Positions 1 through 9,018 of a stretch of 64,000 bases of DNA are shown here, one piece after another. The stretch covers positions 1,426,001 through 1,490,000 of the forward strand of contig NZ_OCMZ01000001.1 in NCBI RefSeq assembly GCF_900215485.1, read 5' to 3'. Origin of the DNA: Nitrosovibrio sp. Nv4 (GTDB lineage Bacteria; Pseudomonadota; Gammaproteobacteria; Burkholderiales; Nitrosomonadaceae). The position numbers and the translations under genes were made by a program. Every line of letters starts with the position of its first letter. The first letter of the stretch is position 1. Under the pieces are notes generated by a model. That model did no database searches and was not told where the DNA came from. It worked only from the letters and a program-made list of their open reading frames with translations.

Positions 1-685
1 GGGTATCAAAAGCCATGGCCATCACGTCATCGGTATCGATCCAGTGATAGCGCGCCACGTTCTGTTCATCGGCGTATTGAACCACACGGCCGTGAAATTT
101 AACGTGGTGCAACACCTCCGGACGGGGAAACTCCCAGGGGTTGCCATAACGCAGCCAGTTATCCGGGTGTTCGACTTGCGTTCCATCCTCTATGCGCTGG
201 GCAAACATGCCATACTCATAACGGATGCCGTAGCCGTAACCGGGGAGGTCTAGCGTGGCCATGGAATCGAGAAAACAGGCCGCCAATCGGCCCAGTCCGC
301 CATTTCCCAATGCCGCATCCGGCTCTATTTCACGCACATCGTCCAGATTGATCCCCAATTCGTCCAGTGCCTCACGGAACTGCCTGTCAAAACCGAGGTT
401 ATGCACACTATTCATCAGTGCCCGCCCCATCAGAAATTCCAGTGAAAAGTAGTAAACCCGTTTTACGTCATGAGTGTAATAGCTGCGCATGGTTTCCATC
501 CAGCGATCGATCAGGCGGTTGCGAACCAGATAAGCCGCAGCGAAGAATCTGTCGCGATCCGTGGCGGTAATGGGTCCTTTTCCTACCGAATAGGTCAAAC
601 AGTTGGCAAGAGACTGTTTGATCGATTCGGTATCGAATCCGCCTTTTTCATGTTCAAAAATAGATTTCTTTACAGAATCAGTCAT
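1..685 (-). CDS. glgP: Glycogen/starch phosphorylase, N-terminal part (runs off the window)
   Basis: This is the first ~228 codons of an alpha-glucan phosphorylase, which releases glucose-1-phosphate from glycogen in the cytoplasm. I translated the minus strand from the ATG at 685; the frame stays open to base 1. The family N-terminus is clear: YYFSLEFLMGRAL at about residues 78-90, then EPDAALGNGGLGRLAACFLDS, GYGIRYEYGMF and the NPWE motif. The active-site glycine-rich loop (GNGGLGRLAA) is intact. Full-length enzymes have about 800-850 residues, so roughly a quarter is present; the PLP-binding C-terminal domain lies outside. It shares its strand with the sdh genes but is separated from sdhA by about 208 bp, so it probably has its own promoter. 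Family call is firm; glycogen versus maltodextrin specificity cannot be told from this part. Confidence 0.93.
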   Translation of the reverse strand, partial: MTDSVKKSIFEHEKGGFDTESIKQSLANCLTYSVGKGPITATDRDRFFAAAYLVRNRLIDRWMETMRSYYTHDVKRVYYFSLEFLMGRALMNSVHNLGFDRQFREALDELGINLDDVREIEPDAALGNGGLGRLAACFLDSMATLDLPGYGYGIRYEYGMFAQRIEDGTQVEHPDNWLRYGNPWEFPRPEVLHHVKFHGRVVQYADEQNVARYHWIDTDDVMAMAFDT

Positions 686-893
686 GATTTATCCAATTAA
701 ATTGACGTTAATCATTAACGGCGTCTTGTATCACTATTCACGAACGAGAAATGGCGTGCGCAGATCACTACGATTTTAAATCGACGCCCTCCGGAAACAG
801 GGAATGACGCTGGAATGATCTTCACTATCGAACAGGGTAGGTACCGCACTATGCCAACTGCCGGGTCGTAGCGATTTATAAAACCGATTCTCG

Positions 894-2657
894 TTAATAC
901 GTTCTCGCCTTGGGCGGGAACGATTCCACCGTCAGTGGCTTCAACCTGACCGGCTTATAATCCAGCCGCTGGCCTTCCCTGAAATACAGCGTGTGTTTGA
1001 GCCACCTGTCGTCATCCCGGTTGGGAAAATCATCGCGCGCATGCGCGCCGCGGCTTTCGGTGCGTGCTTCTGCCGAAACCATTGTGGCGACTGCCACTTC
1101 CACCAGATTTTCGAGTTCCAGCGCTTCCACCCGGGCGGTATTGAATACTCTGCTCTTGTCCTTGATCTCAGTGCGCATAGCGCGTTCTGCCACCTCGCCG
1201 ATTTTTTCCACGCCCTGTTTGAGCATGTCGGGGAAACGGAAAACGCCACAATGCGTCTGCATGGTCTTGCGTAGCAGGTCGCCCACTTGCGCTACACTCT
1301 CGCCATCCTTCTGATCATTCAAACGGGAGAGCCGCGCCAGCGCTTTATCCGAGGCGTCGGCAGGCAGGTGTTTGTGATGCCGGTTCTTTTTCAAATCCTC
1401 AATCATCCGATTGCCGGCGGCCCGGCCGAACACGAGAATATCGAGCAGTGAATTGGTGCCCAGGCGGTTACCGCCGTGTACGGACACGCAAGCACACTCG
1501 CCCACGGCGTAGAAGCCTTGCACCACTTCCTCAGGTCCGGTTTTGTAGGGCGCCACCACCTGCCCATAAAAATTGGTGGGAATGCCCCCCATCATGTAAT
1601 GTGCAGTGGGCACTACCGGGATCGGATCATGGATCGGATCCGCATGGGCAAACTTTATGGCGATTTCACGAATGCCTGGCAGCCGCGTCTTGATCACATC
1701 TGCGCCCAGGTGATCGAGCTTCAGCAGCAGATAATCGGCATCCCTGCCACAGCCCCGTCCTTCCTTTAACTCCGTGGTCAGGGCCCGCGATACCACATCC
1801 CGGCTCGCCAGGTCCTTGGCATTCGGCGCATAGCGTTCCATAAAGCGCTCGCCATCCTTATTGAGCAGATAGCCGCCTTCGCCACGCACGGCTTCGCTGA
1901 TTAATACGCCAACGCCATATACACCGGTAGGATGAAATTGCCAGAATTCCATGTCCTCCAGCGGAACCCCGGCACGAGCCGACATTGCGAGGCCGTCGCC
2001 CGTATTGATGAATGCATTGGTGCTGGCACTGAATATGCGCGCGCCACCGCCGGTGGCGAACAGCGTTGCCCTTGCTTGCAGCGCCATGACTTCACCAGTC
2101 TCAATGTCCAGCGCCGTCACGCCGCACACATCGCCTTCTTCATCACGGATCAAGTCCAGTGCCATCCACTCAACAAAAAACTGGGTGTTGGCCTGTACAT
2201 TGCGCTGATACAGCGTATGCAGCATGGCATGTCCCGTTCGGTCAGCCGCCGCGCATGAGCGCGTTGCCTGTGCGCCGCCGAAATTCTGCGATTGTCCGCC
2301 GAAAGGGCGCTGGTAAATTTTCCCATTTTCCAAACGGTCGAACGGCATGCCGTAATGCTCCAGTTCATACACCACTTCACTGGCCTGGCGGCACATGAAT
2401 TCGATGGCGTCCTGATCTCCGAGATAATCAGAGCCTTTCACCGTGTCGTACATGTGCCAGTGCCAGTTATCCTCAGTGACGTTTCCGAGCGCGGCGGCAA
2501 TTCCGCCCTGCGCAGCTACCGTGTGTGAGCGGGTTGGGAATACCTTGGACAATACTGCCACTTTAAGTCCGGCTTCCGACAACTGCAGTGCCGCGCGCAT
2601 TCCCGCGCCGCCGGCACCGACGATTACCGCATCGAATTTTCTCCTGACTATTGCCAC
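894..2657 (-). CDS. sdhA: Succinate dehydrogenase flavoprotein subunit
   Basis: SdhA is the FAD subunit of complex II and oxidises succinate to fumarate on the cytoplasmic face of the inner membrane. The Rossmann motif GAGGAG is at residues 14-19, and the FAD-linking histidine is His45 in SHTVAAQGG, the same position as in E. coli. The substrate-site motifs HPTGVYG and [10 protein letters not shown] and the C-terminal R-x-E-RRE-type capping region follow. I start at the GTG at 2657 (587 residues, close to the usual 588). The open frame extends to a TTG at 2720, but that would add 21 residues absent from the family and overlap sdhD. It follows sdhC and sdhD in one transcription unit. No sdhB lies downstream: about 200 bp later glgP begins. 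The iron-sulfur subunit must therefore be encoded elsewhere. Confidence 0.96.
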   Translation of the reverse strand: MAIVRRKFDAVIVGAGGAGMRAALQLSEAGLKVAVLSKVFPTRSHTVAAQGGIAAALGNVTEDNWHWHMYDTVKGSDYLGDQDAIEFMCRQASEVVYELEHYGMPFDRLENGKIYQRPFGGQSQNFGGAQATRSCAAADRTGHAMLHTLYQRNVQANTQFFVEWMALDLIRDEEGDVCGVTALDIETGEVMALQARATLFATGGGARIFSASTNAFINTGDGLAMSARAGVPLEDMEFWQFHPTGVYGVGVLISEAVRGEGGYLLNKDGERFMERYAPNAKDLASRDVVSRALTTELKEGRGCGRDADYLLLKLDHLGADVIKTRLPGIREIAIKFAHADPIHDPIPVVPTAHYMMGGIPTNFYGQVVAPYKTGPEEVVQGFYAVGECACVSVHGGNRLGTNSLLDILVFGRAAGNRMIEDLKKNRHHKHLPADASDKALARLSRLNDQKDGESVAQVGDLLRKTMQTHCGVFRFPDMLKQGVEKIGEVAERAMRTEIKDKSRVFNTARVEALELENLVEVAVATMVSAEARTESRGAHARDDFPNRDDDRWLKHTLYFREGQRLDYKPVRLKPLTVESFPPKARTY

Positions 2658-2697
2658 GCTAATTTCATGCTTAAACTCACAGATCGCATAATTAAGC

Positions 2698-3045
2698 TCA
2701 TAGATTCCATAAGATTTCAACAGACCAGATCGTATAAAATAGCAGGGACAATATGACCAGTACCTGTAAAGTCAGACGAATACTGGTGGTGTGAATATAA
2801 TCCATCAGGATATTGCGCATGCCAACCCACGCATGCCAGAACAGGCTGACCAGAAACAGGAAAGAAGCAATGCGCATCCATTGGTTGCTGAACATCGCTT
2901 TCAGCGCATTGTCATCGTGTGGCGGCGAAATCAGGAGTGCCGTAACCAGGCACAGGATAAAGATCACCATCACAACGGCGGTTACGCGTTGCGCCAGCCA
3001 ATCACGCAGGCCGTAGTGGGCGCCGGTTGTCACGCGTTTTACCAT
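2698..3045 (-). CDS. sdhD: Succinate dehydrogenase membrane anchor, cytochrome b556 small subunit
   Basis: SdhD is one of the two membrane anchors of complex II and shares heme b and the quinone site with SdhC. The 115-residue protein has three predicted membrane helices (about 21-40, 58-77 and 90-112). The motif HAWVGM at 71-76 supplies the candidate heme-ligand His71, followed by the Asp82-Tyr83 pair that in E. coli SdhD lines the quinone site. I use the ATG at 3045; the open frame runs further upstream to 3192, but that would add 49 residues read through sdhC. The start overlaps the end of sdhC by 7 bp, which points to translational coupling. A gap of 40 bp separates it from the GTG of sdhA. 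Confidence 0.92.
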   Translation of the reverse strand: MVKRVTTGAHYGLRDWLAQRVTAVVMVIFILCLVTALLISPPHDDNALKAMFSNQWMRIASFLFLVSLFWHAWVGMRNILMDYIHTTSIRLTLQVLVILSLLFYTIWSVEILWNL

Positions 3046-3416
3046 ATCGCCACACCGATCAACAACGTGAGAATGATTCCGGCCGCCAGTACGGCCTTGC
3101 TGGTTAAACGCGCTTGGTGCAGGGCCCCGCCATAATGGAGATCCAGGGCGAGAAAACGAATGCCCGCAAGGAGATGATGAAGGAAGAACCAAAGCGATAG
3201 TAATAATCCTGCTTTGAACAGTGGGTTGGCTAGAAGAGATTGAAATTGAGCATAGCCCTGCGGAGAATTCAATACCATATCAAGGGTGCAAAGAACGAGA
3301 GGGATGCCCGGAAAGAACAGCAGCGCGCCACTTACGCGATGGAGGAAGGAAACGACGGCAGGGAGCGGCTGCCTGATTTCCAGCAGATCAAGATACTTTG
3401 GGCGTGTTTTTTGCAA
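3039..3416 (-). CDS. sdhC: Succinate dehydrogenase cytochrome b556 subunit
   Basis: SdhC is the large membrane anchor of complex II, binding heme b and ubiquinone in the inner membrane. The 125-residue sequence has three hydrophobic helices (about 22-45, 67-88 and 106-124). The quinone-site signature SFLHRVSG is at 23-30 and the heme-ligand region HHLLAGIRFL at 80-89. The start is a TTG at 3416, supported by a Shine-Dalgarno-like AGGGAA six bases upstream and by the fit of the first residues to the family; there is no nearby ATG. It is the first gene of sdhC-sdhD-sdhA and is transcribed away from the mdh operon, with which it shares a 366-bp control region. Confidence 0.92.
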   Translation of the reverse strand: MQKTRPKYLDLLEIRQPLPAVVSFLHRVSGALLFFPGIPLVLCTLDMVLNSPQGYAQFQSLLANPLFKAGLLLSLWFFLHHLLAGIRFLALDLHYGGALHQARLTSKAVLAAGIILTLLIGVAIW

Positions 3417-3782
3417 GTCTTATTCCCTGCGGTTGCATTCAGCGGCAGATTAAGTTTAGACCGTTATACTCAGCGATACAACCGAGGGGGCCAAAAGCAC
3501 GCCCCTCTCGATCCGACAGGGTTCCCAAAGAACATTAGATGTCGGTAGTTTGACAGCCAAGGTGAATGTTTTTATAGTCGGGTTCATTTGTTCCTACCGA
3601 CCGTGGCGCCGCAGGGTATGAAATGAAGGGCGGTGTTAAATAGAGTACGGGACATTCGCGTATGGATTGTTGCGAGCCGGCTTCGTTTCGTCCTTCTGGC
3701 TCGGCCTTAGATAAGCTATCGTGCGCATTGGAAGATAATTCAAACGAATTTTCTGTACCGATAATCTCCTTCAGGAGCCAAG
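3417..3782. other. Divergent control region between sdhC and mdh
   Basis: This 366-bp stretch contains no convincing gene. It separates the sdhC operon (minus) from the mdh operon (plus). One strong sigma-70-like promoter is visible for the plus strand (listed separately), leaving a leader of about 200 bases before mdh. On the minus strand a TATAAC-like -10 lies close to sdhC but I cannot pair it with a good -35. The mdh ribosome binding site is CAGGAG, seven bases before the ATG. Confidence 0.7.
3550..3578 (+). promoter_or_regulatory. Sigma-70-type promoter upstream of mdh
   Basis: A perfect -35 hexamer TTGACA (3550-3555) is followed after exactly 17 bp by TATAGT (3573-3578), one mismatch from the -10 consensus. 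It points toward mdh. Transcription would start near 3585, giving a leader of about 200 nucleotides. The boxes are seen directly; activity is inferred. Confidence 0.7.
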
Positions 3783-4778
3783 ATGAATACTCCCGTTCGC
3801 GTCGCGGTCACTGGCGCAGCTGGCCAAATCGGTTACAGTCTGGTATTTCGCATTGCCGCTGGCGATATGCTCGGCAAAGACCAACCCGTCATCCTGCATT
3901 TGCTGGATATCCCTCAATCGGTGCCTTCGCTGAAAGGGGTGGTCATGGAACTGGAAGATTGCGCATTTCCCCTGTTGACGGGTGTAACGGTTACCGATGA
4001 TCCCAAAACTGCTTTTCGCGACGTGAATATCGCCATGCTGGTAGGTGCCAGACCGCGGGGGAAGGGCATGGAGCGCAAGGATCTGCTGGAAGCAAACGGA
4101 GCCATATTTATCAGTCAGGGCAGAGCGCTGGATGAAGTCGCCCGTCGCGACGTGAAAATTCTGGTAGTGGGCAATCCCGCCAATACCAATGCTTACATTG
4201 CCATGAAAAATGCGCCGGGCCTGAAGCCGAGTAATTTCTCGTCCATGATGCGGCTGGACCATAACCGCGCCTTGTCCCAGATTGCCGCGAAACTTGGACA
4301 ACCTGTTGCCGGCATCAGAAAAATGATCGTCTGGGGCAATCATTCCTCTAAACAATATCCCGACTTGAATCACGCCGAGGTCGATGGCGAGAAAGTTGCT
4401 CGTCTCGTCAATGATCCCGCATGGGTAGAAGACTATTTCATTCCTGCCGTACAGAATCGCGGTACCGAGGTCATTGAGGCGCGCGGCCTGTCGAGCGCTG
4501 CAAGCGCTGCCAATGCAGCCATCAGCCATATCCGTGACTGGGTTTCTGGCACGCCGGAAGGTGATTGGGTATCGATGGGCATCCCTTCAGATGGTAGCTA
4601 TGGTATTCCGGAGGGGGTTATTTATGGTTTTCCCGCAATCTGCAAGGAGGGCGCCTACCATATTGTCCGTGATCTGGAGGTCAGTCAATTCAGTAAAGCT
4701 AAAATGCAGGCTACTTACCAGGAGTTGGTGGGTGAGCGGGATTCCGTGAAGCACTTGCTTAATGGAACCGCTGCATAA
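3783..4778 (+). CDS. mdh: Malate dehydrogenase (NAD-dependent)
   Basis: This cytoplasmic TCA cycle enzyme interconverts malate and oxaloacetate. The 331-residue protein has the nucleotide-binding motif TGAAGQIGY at 10-18, the substrate-binding arginines in [11 protein letters not shown], the cofactor-site NPANTN, and the catalytic Asp-His arrangement (LDHNRA and WGNHSS). These are typical of the longer cytosolic/LDH-like MDH type common in betaproteobacteria. The start has a good CAGGAG ribosome site. Its 3' end overlaps or abuts prpB, and prpB overlaps prpC, so mdh-prpB-prpC looks like one operon. Oxaloacetate from this enzyme is the co-substrate of the methylcitrate synthase encoded two genes downstream, which makes the pairing metabolically sensible. 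Confidence 0.96.
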   Translation: MNTPVRVAVTGAAGQIGYSLVFRIAAGDMLGKDQPVILHLLDIPQSVPSLKGVVMELEDCAFPLLTGVTVTDDPKTAFRDVNIAMLVGARPRGKGMERKDLLEANGAIFISQGRALDEVARRDVKILVVGNPANTNAYIAMKNAPGLKPSNFSSMMRLDHNRALSQIAAKLGQPVAGIRKMIVWGNHSSKQYPDLNHAEVDGEKVARLVNDPAWVEDYFIPAVQNRGTEVIEARGLSSAASAANAAISHIRDWVSGTPEGDWVSMGIPSDGSYGIPEGVIYGFPAICKEGAYHIVRDLEVSQFSKAKMQATYQELVGERDSVKHLLNGTAA

Positions 4779-4794
4779 GCCCTGCGCTGTTCCT

Positions 4795-5685
4795 ATGATC
4801 AATTCCGCTGGTTCCCGTTTTCGCGCCGCGCTTGCCGAGGAGAGGCCTTTGCAGGTGGCGGGCTGCATCAATGCGTATGCTGCGCGCCTGGCAGACCGAA
4901 CCGGCTTCAAAGCTATCTATCTTTCCGGTGGCGGTGTGGCGGCGGCATCGCTGGGTGTACCCGACCTTGCCATTTCGACGCTGGACGACGTGCTGACCGA
5001 TGTGCGCCGCATCACGGACATTACCGATCTGCCGCTACTGGTGGATGCGGATACTGGTTTCGGCGGTGCCCTCAATGTCGCCCGCACCGTGAAGTCAATG
5101 ATTAAAGCCGGCGCAGCGGCATTGCACATCGAAGATCAGGTTGAGGCCAAGCGTTGCGGCCAGCTTCCCGGCAAGATGATTGTGAGCAAGGCGGAAATGA
5201 TTGATCGCATCAAGGCTGCGGTAGACGCCAGAACCGATCCCGAGTTTGTCATCATGGCGCGCACTGACGCGCTGGCAGTGGAAGGACTGCAATCTGCCAC
5301 AGATCGGGTATGCGCTTATGTGGAAGCAGGTGCGGACATGATCTTTCCAGAAGCGGTGACCGAACTGGGCACCTACCGAATGTTCGCCGCTGCCGTGCGA
5401 GTACCCATCCTCGCTAATATCACCGAGTTTGGCGTAACTCCTCTTTATACAGTCGAGGAATTGGCCAAGGCGGATGTTTCCCTGGTGCTTTATCCGCTCT
5501 CCGCATTTCGAGCCATGAGTGCCGCCGCTCTGAATGTTTACCGAGCGATACGCAACGAAGGCTCCCAGAAAAGTATGACCGCTACTATGCAGACTCGCGC
5601 CGAGCTATACGACTTTCTCGATTACCATGCATATGAGGAAAAACTGGACATCCTGTTTTCCAAATCCAGAAAACCTGAAAAATGA
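4795..5685 (+). CDS. prpB: 2-methylisocitrate lyase
   Basis: PrpB splits 2-methylisocitrate into pyruvate and succinate, the last step of the methylcitrate cycle. The signature KRCGQLPGK starts at about residue 119, with Cys121 as the catalytic cysteine of the isocitrate lyase/PEP mutase superfamily. The metal-binding DADTGFG (84-90) and the HIEDQ motif are present. I start at the ATG at 4795 (296 residues, the normal size). An in-frame ATG at 4762, inside the end of mdh, would add 11 residues that the family lacks. The stop overlaps the prpC start (ATGA), so the two are probably translationally coupled. Confidence 0.94.
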   Translation: MINSAGSRFRAALAEERPLQVAGCINAYAARLADRTGFKAIYLSGGGVAAASLGVPDLAISTLDDVLTDVRRITDITDLPLLVDADTGFGGALNVARTVKSMIKAGAAALHIEDQVEAKRCGQLPGKMIVSKAEMIDRIKAAVDARTDPEFVIMARTDALAVEGLQSATDRVCAYVEAGADMIFPEAVTELGTYRMFAAAVRVPILANITEFGVTPLYTVEELAKADVSLVLYPLSAFRAMSAAALNVYRAIRNEGSQKSMTATMQTRAELYDFLDYHAYEEKLDILFSKSRKPEK

Positions 5686-6839
5686 GTAAGACTACCGAAA
5701 GCGCTCCCTCCAGAGGCAAGAAATCCGTGGTTTTGTCGGGTGTGATGGCGGGCAATACCGCTATCTGCAGCGTCGGCAGAACTGGCAACGATCTGCATTA
5801 TCGCGGCTACGACATTCTGGACATTGCCGATACTTGCGAATTCGAAGAAATCGCTTATCTGCTGGTACATGAGAAACTGCCCACCTTGGACGAATTGGCT
5901 GCGTATAAAGAGAAACTCAAAAGTCTGCGCGATCTGCCTGCCAGGGTTAAAACCATTCTCGAAGCGATTCCGGCAACTGCTCATCCGATGGATGTGATGC
6001 GTACCGGCGTTTCTGCATTGGGCACGGTATTGCCGGAGGCGGAGAAACATACCGTTGAAGGCGCGCGGGATCTGGCGGACCGGCTTCTGGCCTGCCTCGG
6101 CTCCGTTTTGCTTTACTGGTACCACTACTCCCATAATAATCATCGTATAGAGCTGACAGCTGACGAGGATTCCATAGGCGAACATTTCCTGCATCTGCTG
6201 CACGGAAAGCCGCCATCTCAGTCGTGGGCGAAGGCCATGCATACTTCGCTGGCGCTGTACGCCGAGCACGAGTTCAACGCTTCCACTTTTGCGGCTCGCG
6301 TCATTGCCGGTACCGGGTCCGATTTCTACTCGGCAATCACCGGTGCTATTGGTGCGCTGCGCGGCCCAAAGCATGGTGGCGCCAATGAGGCTGCATTCGA
6401 TATCCAGACGCGTTATAACAGCCCGGATGAGGCCGAGGCGGACATCCGCCGCCGTGTCGCTAATAAGGAAATCATCATCGGATTCGGCCACCCCGTATAC
6501 ACCACCGGCGATCCGCGTAACAGGATCATTCGGGAGGTAGCGAGGAAACTTTCAGTGGAAGCTGGCGATACGGAAATGTTCAGTATTGCGGAGAGGTTGG
6601 AAACGGTAATGTGGGACATCAAGAAGATGTTTCCCAACCTCGACTGGTTCTCCGCTGTGGGCTATCACATGATGGGCGTACCAACAGCCATGTTTACACC
6701 GCTTTTTGCGATTGCACGTACTGCCGGATGGGCTGCGCACATCATTGAGCAGCGGGTGGATAACAAGATTATCCGGCCATCGGCAAATTACATCGGGCCG
6801 GAGGAGCGGGAGTTTATTGAGATTTCGGCGCGGAGATAA
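5682..6839 (+). CDS. prpC: 2-methylcitrate synthase
   Basis: PrpC condenses propionyl-CoA with oxaloacetate to give 2-methylcitrate. The 385-residue protein belongs to the citrate synthase fold. Catalytic histidines are visible in GPKHGGANE (His231) and GFGHPVY (His270), and the catalytic aspartate region is NLDWFSA near 321. Length and the PKHGGANE context fit methylcitrate synthase rather than the hexameric GltA type. Enzymes of this class often also accept acetyl-CoA, so some citrate synthase activity is possible. It overlaps prpB by 4 bp and ends the mdh-prpB-prpC unit; prpD is about 700 bp further on, after a small lipoprotein gene. Confidence 0.94.
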   Translation: MSKTTESAPSRGKKSVVLSGVMAGNTAICSVGRTGNDLHYRGYDILDIADTCEFEEIAYLLVHEKLPTLDELAAYKEKLKSLRDLPARVKTILEAIPATAHPMDVMRTGVSALGTVLPEAEKHTVEGARDLADRLLACLGSVLLYWYHYSHNNHRIELTADEDSIGEHFLHLLHGKPPSQSWAKAMHTSLALYAEHEFNASTFAARVIAGTGSDFYSAITGAIGALRGPKHGGANEAAFDIQTRYNSPDEAEADIRRRVANKEIIIGFGHPVYTTGDPRNRIIREVARKLSVEAGDTEMFSIAERLETVMWDIKKMFPNLDWFSAVGYHMMGVPTAMFTPLFAIARTAGWAAHIIEQRVDNKIIRPSANYIGPEEREFIEISARR

Positions 6840-6969
6840 TCGAGCAGATTAAGAAGAAACAACAAAGATGGGGTTAATCATCATTACTCGGTGATCCAAA
6901 TAATAATCGCGTCTGACCCCATATTTTTCGTAATTTTACCGTTCGTGACTTACATGCAAGAGCTCAAAC

Positions 6970-7341
6970 ATGTTGATGCGCATTACTTTCCTCGTTGTTA
7001 TCGTCGCCTTTGCGGGCTGCACCCACTTCTCACCTACAAACCCACCTGCTGTGGGAAGAACGTCCAGTACTGATTCGCCAATCGCATATCACTGCAAAAG
7101 TGGCCGTACGGTGGATGCGTCCTATCACTCCCATACCACAGCCAACGTGCTGTACGAGGGCAGGATGCAGGAGATGAAGGTGGCTGTTTCGGGCAGCGGT
7201 GCGCGCTACGTCGGCGGTGGACTGGAATGGTGGACGAAGGGTAGGGGGCAGGGCTCGGAAGGCACGCTTTTCCGTCATGCGGATGACGGTACGACGGGAG
7301 AAATAATCGAGATGTGCGTTCAGGTGACGAGTACGAGGTAA
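6970..7341 (+). CDS. MliC-family lipoprotein (C-type lysozyme inhibitor)
   Basis: This 123-residue protein has a short lipoprotein signal with lipobox AFAGC (cysteine about residue 17), so it should be membrane-anchored facing the periplasm. The rest matches the MliC/PliC domain: YHCKSGRTVDASY near the start, the SGSGARYVGG loop and the WWTKG motif, with two cysteines placed to form a disulfide. Known family members bind and inhibit C-type lysozymes. I start at the first ATG at 6970, preceded by an AAGAG-like site; the ATG at 6976 is also possible. It interrupts the prp genes and seems to be an independent unit. Confidence 0.75.
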   Translation: MLMRITFLVVIVAFAGCTHFSPTNPPAVGRTSSTDSPIAYHCKSGRTVDASYHSHTTANVLYEGRMQEMKVAVSGSGARYVGGGLEWWTKGRGQGSEGTLFRHADDGTTGEIIEMCVQVTSTR

Positions 7342-7357
7342 GGGTTTGGCGTAGATA

Positions 7358-7378
7358 ATGGCGGCTACCTTCCGCCAT
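7358..7378 (+). terminator. Hairpin after the MliC lipoprotein gene
   Basis: ATGGCGG and CCGCCAT form a perfect 7-bp stem with a 7-base loop, 16 bp past the stop codon. There is no following T-run, so it may be a weak terminator or an mRNA-end-protecting stem. Confidence 0.35.
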
Positions 7379-7461
7379 CAACCGCTCAGAATACGGAACT
7401 GCTTGCCAATTGCCCCATTTGCTACGTGTCTGCGATCAGATAGTTTGGAGGAGATCGCCAG

Positions 7462-7481
7462 TTTCCCGCTTTCGCGGGAAA
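7462..7481 (+). other. Perfect 8-bp hairpin upstream of prpD
   Basis: TTTCCCGC and GCGGGAAA pair perfectly around a four-base loop, 43 bp before the prpD start. It lies upstream of the TATAAT box. It could be a terminator for incoming transcripts or an operator; the sequence alone cannot decide. Confidence 0.4.
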
Positions 7482-7510
7482 GACATGCTCTGGGGGTTAA
7501 TGGCTGGCTC

Positions 7511-7516
7511 TATAAT
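7511..7516 (+). promoter_or_regulatory. Consensus -10 box just before prpD
   Basis: A perfect TATAAT lies nine bases before the prpD ATG (7525). Transcription from it would begin at or within a few bases of the start codon, suggesting a leaderless or nearly leaderless message. No matching -35 hexamer is evident, and there is no Shine-Dalgarno sequence before prpD. Confidence 0.4.
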
Positions 7517-7524
7517 ACGCAACC

Positions 7525-8976
7525 ATGTCATCCCACATCTCCAATATTCGTCCCCAACCCGATCAAGTGCTGATGGATATCGCAGATTACGTTGTTGACC
7601 ACGATATTGAAAGTACCCTCGCTTACGACACCGCGCGTAACTGTCTGATGGATTCCCTGGGCTGTGCAATGGAAGCGCTTGCTTACCCGGCTTGCACGAA
7701 GTTGCTGGGGCCGCTCGTTCCTGGCTCTATGGTGCCGGATGGGGCAAAAATTCCCGGCACCCGATTCCAGCTTGACCCGGTACAGGCGGCGTTCAATATC
7801 GGTACGATGATCCGCTGGCTTGATTTCAACGACACCTGGTTGGCCGCCGAATGGGGGCATCCTTCGGATAATCTGGGCGGCATACTTGCGGTGGCCGATT
7901 GGTGCTCGCGTAATGCCGTCATTGGAGGGGCGAAATCATTCACGATGCGTGACATACTGACGGCAATGATAAAGGCCCATGAAATTCAGGGCTGCCTCGC
8001 ATTGGAGAACAGTTTCAACAAGGTGGGGCTGGATCATGTCGTGCTGGTGAAGGTGGCATCGGTTGCGGTTGTGACACATTTGCTTGGGGGGAGCCGCGAC
8101 CAGATCGTCGATGCCCTTTCGCAGGCCTGGGTGGACGGACAATCGCTACGCGCCTACCGTCACGCCCCCAACACCGGGTCGCGTAAATCCTGGGCGGCGG
8201 GGGATGCCACCAGCCGCGCGGTATGGCTTGCGTTAATAACGCTTAAAGGAGAAACAGGCTATCCTTCGGCGCTCACCGCAAAAACCTGGGGGTTCTACGA
8301 CGTTCTGTTCAAGGGACAGCCGTTTCGGTTTCAGAGGCCGATTCAGCAATGGGATTCGTACGTGATGGAAAACGTATTATTCAAGATTTCCTTTCCCGCC
8401 GAATTCCATTCACAAACCGCGGCAGAATGCGCGATGCAACTGCATCCCCGAGTAAAGGAGCGGTTCAGTGATATCAGTAAAATTACCATTCGCACGCATG
8501 AGGCCGCCATTCGCATCATCGACAAAAAGGGGCCGCTTAATAACCCCGCCGACCGGGATCATTGCATTCAATACATCGTCGCGGTGCCGCTTATTTTTGG
8601 ACGACTCACCGCTGCCGATTATGAAGACGCCATTGCCGCCGATCCACGCATCGACGAGCTTCGCGAGAAGATTACATGTATCGAGGACCCCCAATTCACC
8701 AAGGCTTATTACGATCCCCAGAGGCGCTCCATCGCCAACGGAGTCACTGTGGAATTCAAGGACGGCATAAAACTGGACGAAGTCGTGGTGGAATATCCCA
8801 TCGGGCACAGGTCCCGCCGCAACGAGGGCATTCCATTACTGGAAGAAAAATTCAGAATCAGCCTCGCCCGCCGATTTACCCCAACGCAACAAAAGGCAAT
8901 CATTGATCGCTGCCTCGATCAGGCGAAGCTGGAAGCAACACCGGTGAGTGAGTTTGTTGATATGTTTGTGGTTTAA
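7525..8976 (+). CDS. prpD: 2-methylcitrate dehydratase, MmgE/PrpD family
   Basis: PrpD removes water from 2-methylcitrate to give 2-methyl-cis-aconitate. The 483-residue length equals that of E. coli PrpD. Family motifs include [15 protein letters not shown] near residue 40, the [20 protein letters not shown] segment (about 97-116), [28 protein letters not shown] and a C-terminal [16 protein letters not shown]. With prpB and prpC upstream and an aconitase downstream, the methylcitrate cycle is covered: acnA can hydrate the product to methylisocitrate. It lacks an obvious ribosome site and has its own -10 box, so it may not be co-transcribed with prpBC. Confidence 0.93.
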   Translation: MSSHISNIRPQPDQVLMDIADYVVDHDIESTLAYDTARNCLMDSLGCAMEALAYPACTKLLGPLVPGSMVPDGAKIPGTRFQLDPVQAAFNIGTMIRWLDFNDTWLAAEWGHPSDNLGGILAVADWCSRNAVIGGAKSFTMRDILTAMIKAHEIQGCLALENSFNKVGLDHVVLVKVASVAVVTHLLGGSRDQIVDALSQAWVDGQSLRAYRHAPNTGSRKSWAAGDATSRAVWLALITLKGETGYPSALTAKTWGFYDVLFKGQPFRFQRPIQQWDSYVMENVLFKISFPAEFHSQTAAECAMQLHPRVKERFSDISKITIRTHEAAIRIIDKKGPLNNPADRDHCIQYIVAVPLIFGRLTAADYEDAIAADPRIDELREKITCIEDPQFTKAYYDPQRRSIANGVTVEFKDGIKLDEVVVEYPIGHRSRRNEGIPLLEEKFRISLARRFTPTQQKAIIDRCLDQAKLEATPVSEFVDMFVV

Positions 8977-8994
8977 GAAGGTTTTTTCCCTTCT
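8976..8994. terminator. Short hairpin between convergent prpD and membrane-protein gene
   Basis: AGAAGG and CCTTCT pair around a T-rich loop directly at the prpD stop codon, in the 42-bp gap between two convergent genes. The stem is only 6 bp, so terminator function is uncertain. Confidence 0.3.
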
Positions 8995-9018
8995 GAAAGG
9001 CAATATGTAGGCTCAATA

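Noticed and set aside
2658-2720. Upstream TTG start for sdhA (extra 21 residues)
   Set aside because: The extension overlaps sdhD and is not part of the SdhA family; the GTG at 2657 places the FAD-linking histidine at residue 45 as expected.
3771-4529. Long minus-strand open frame (252 codons) antisense to mdh
   Set aside because: It is the complement of a well-supported mdh gene, has no ribosome site and no recognisable domain.
5622-6491. Minus-strand open frame (289 codons) antisense to prpC
   Set aside because: Shadow of prpC codon structure; composition is not protein-like and no motif is present.
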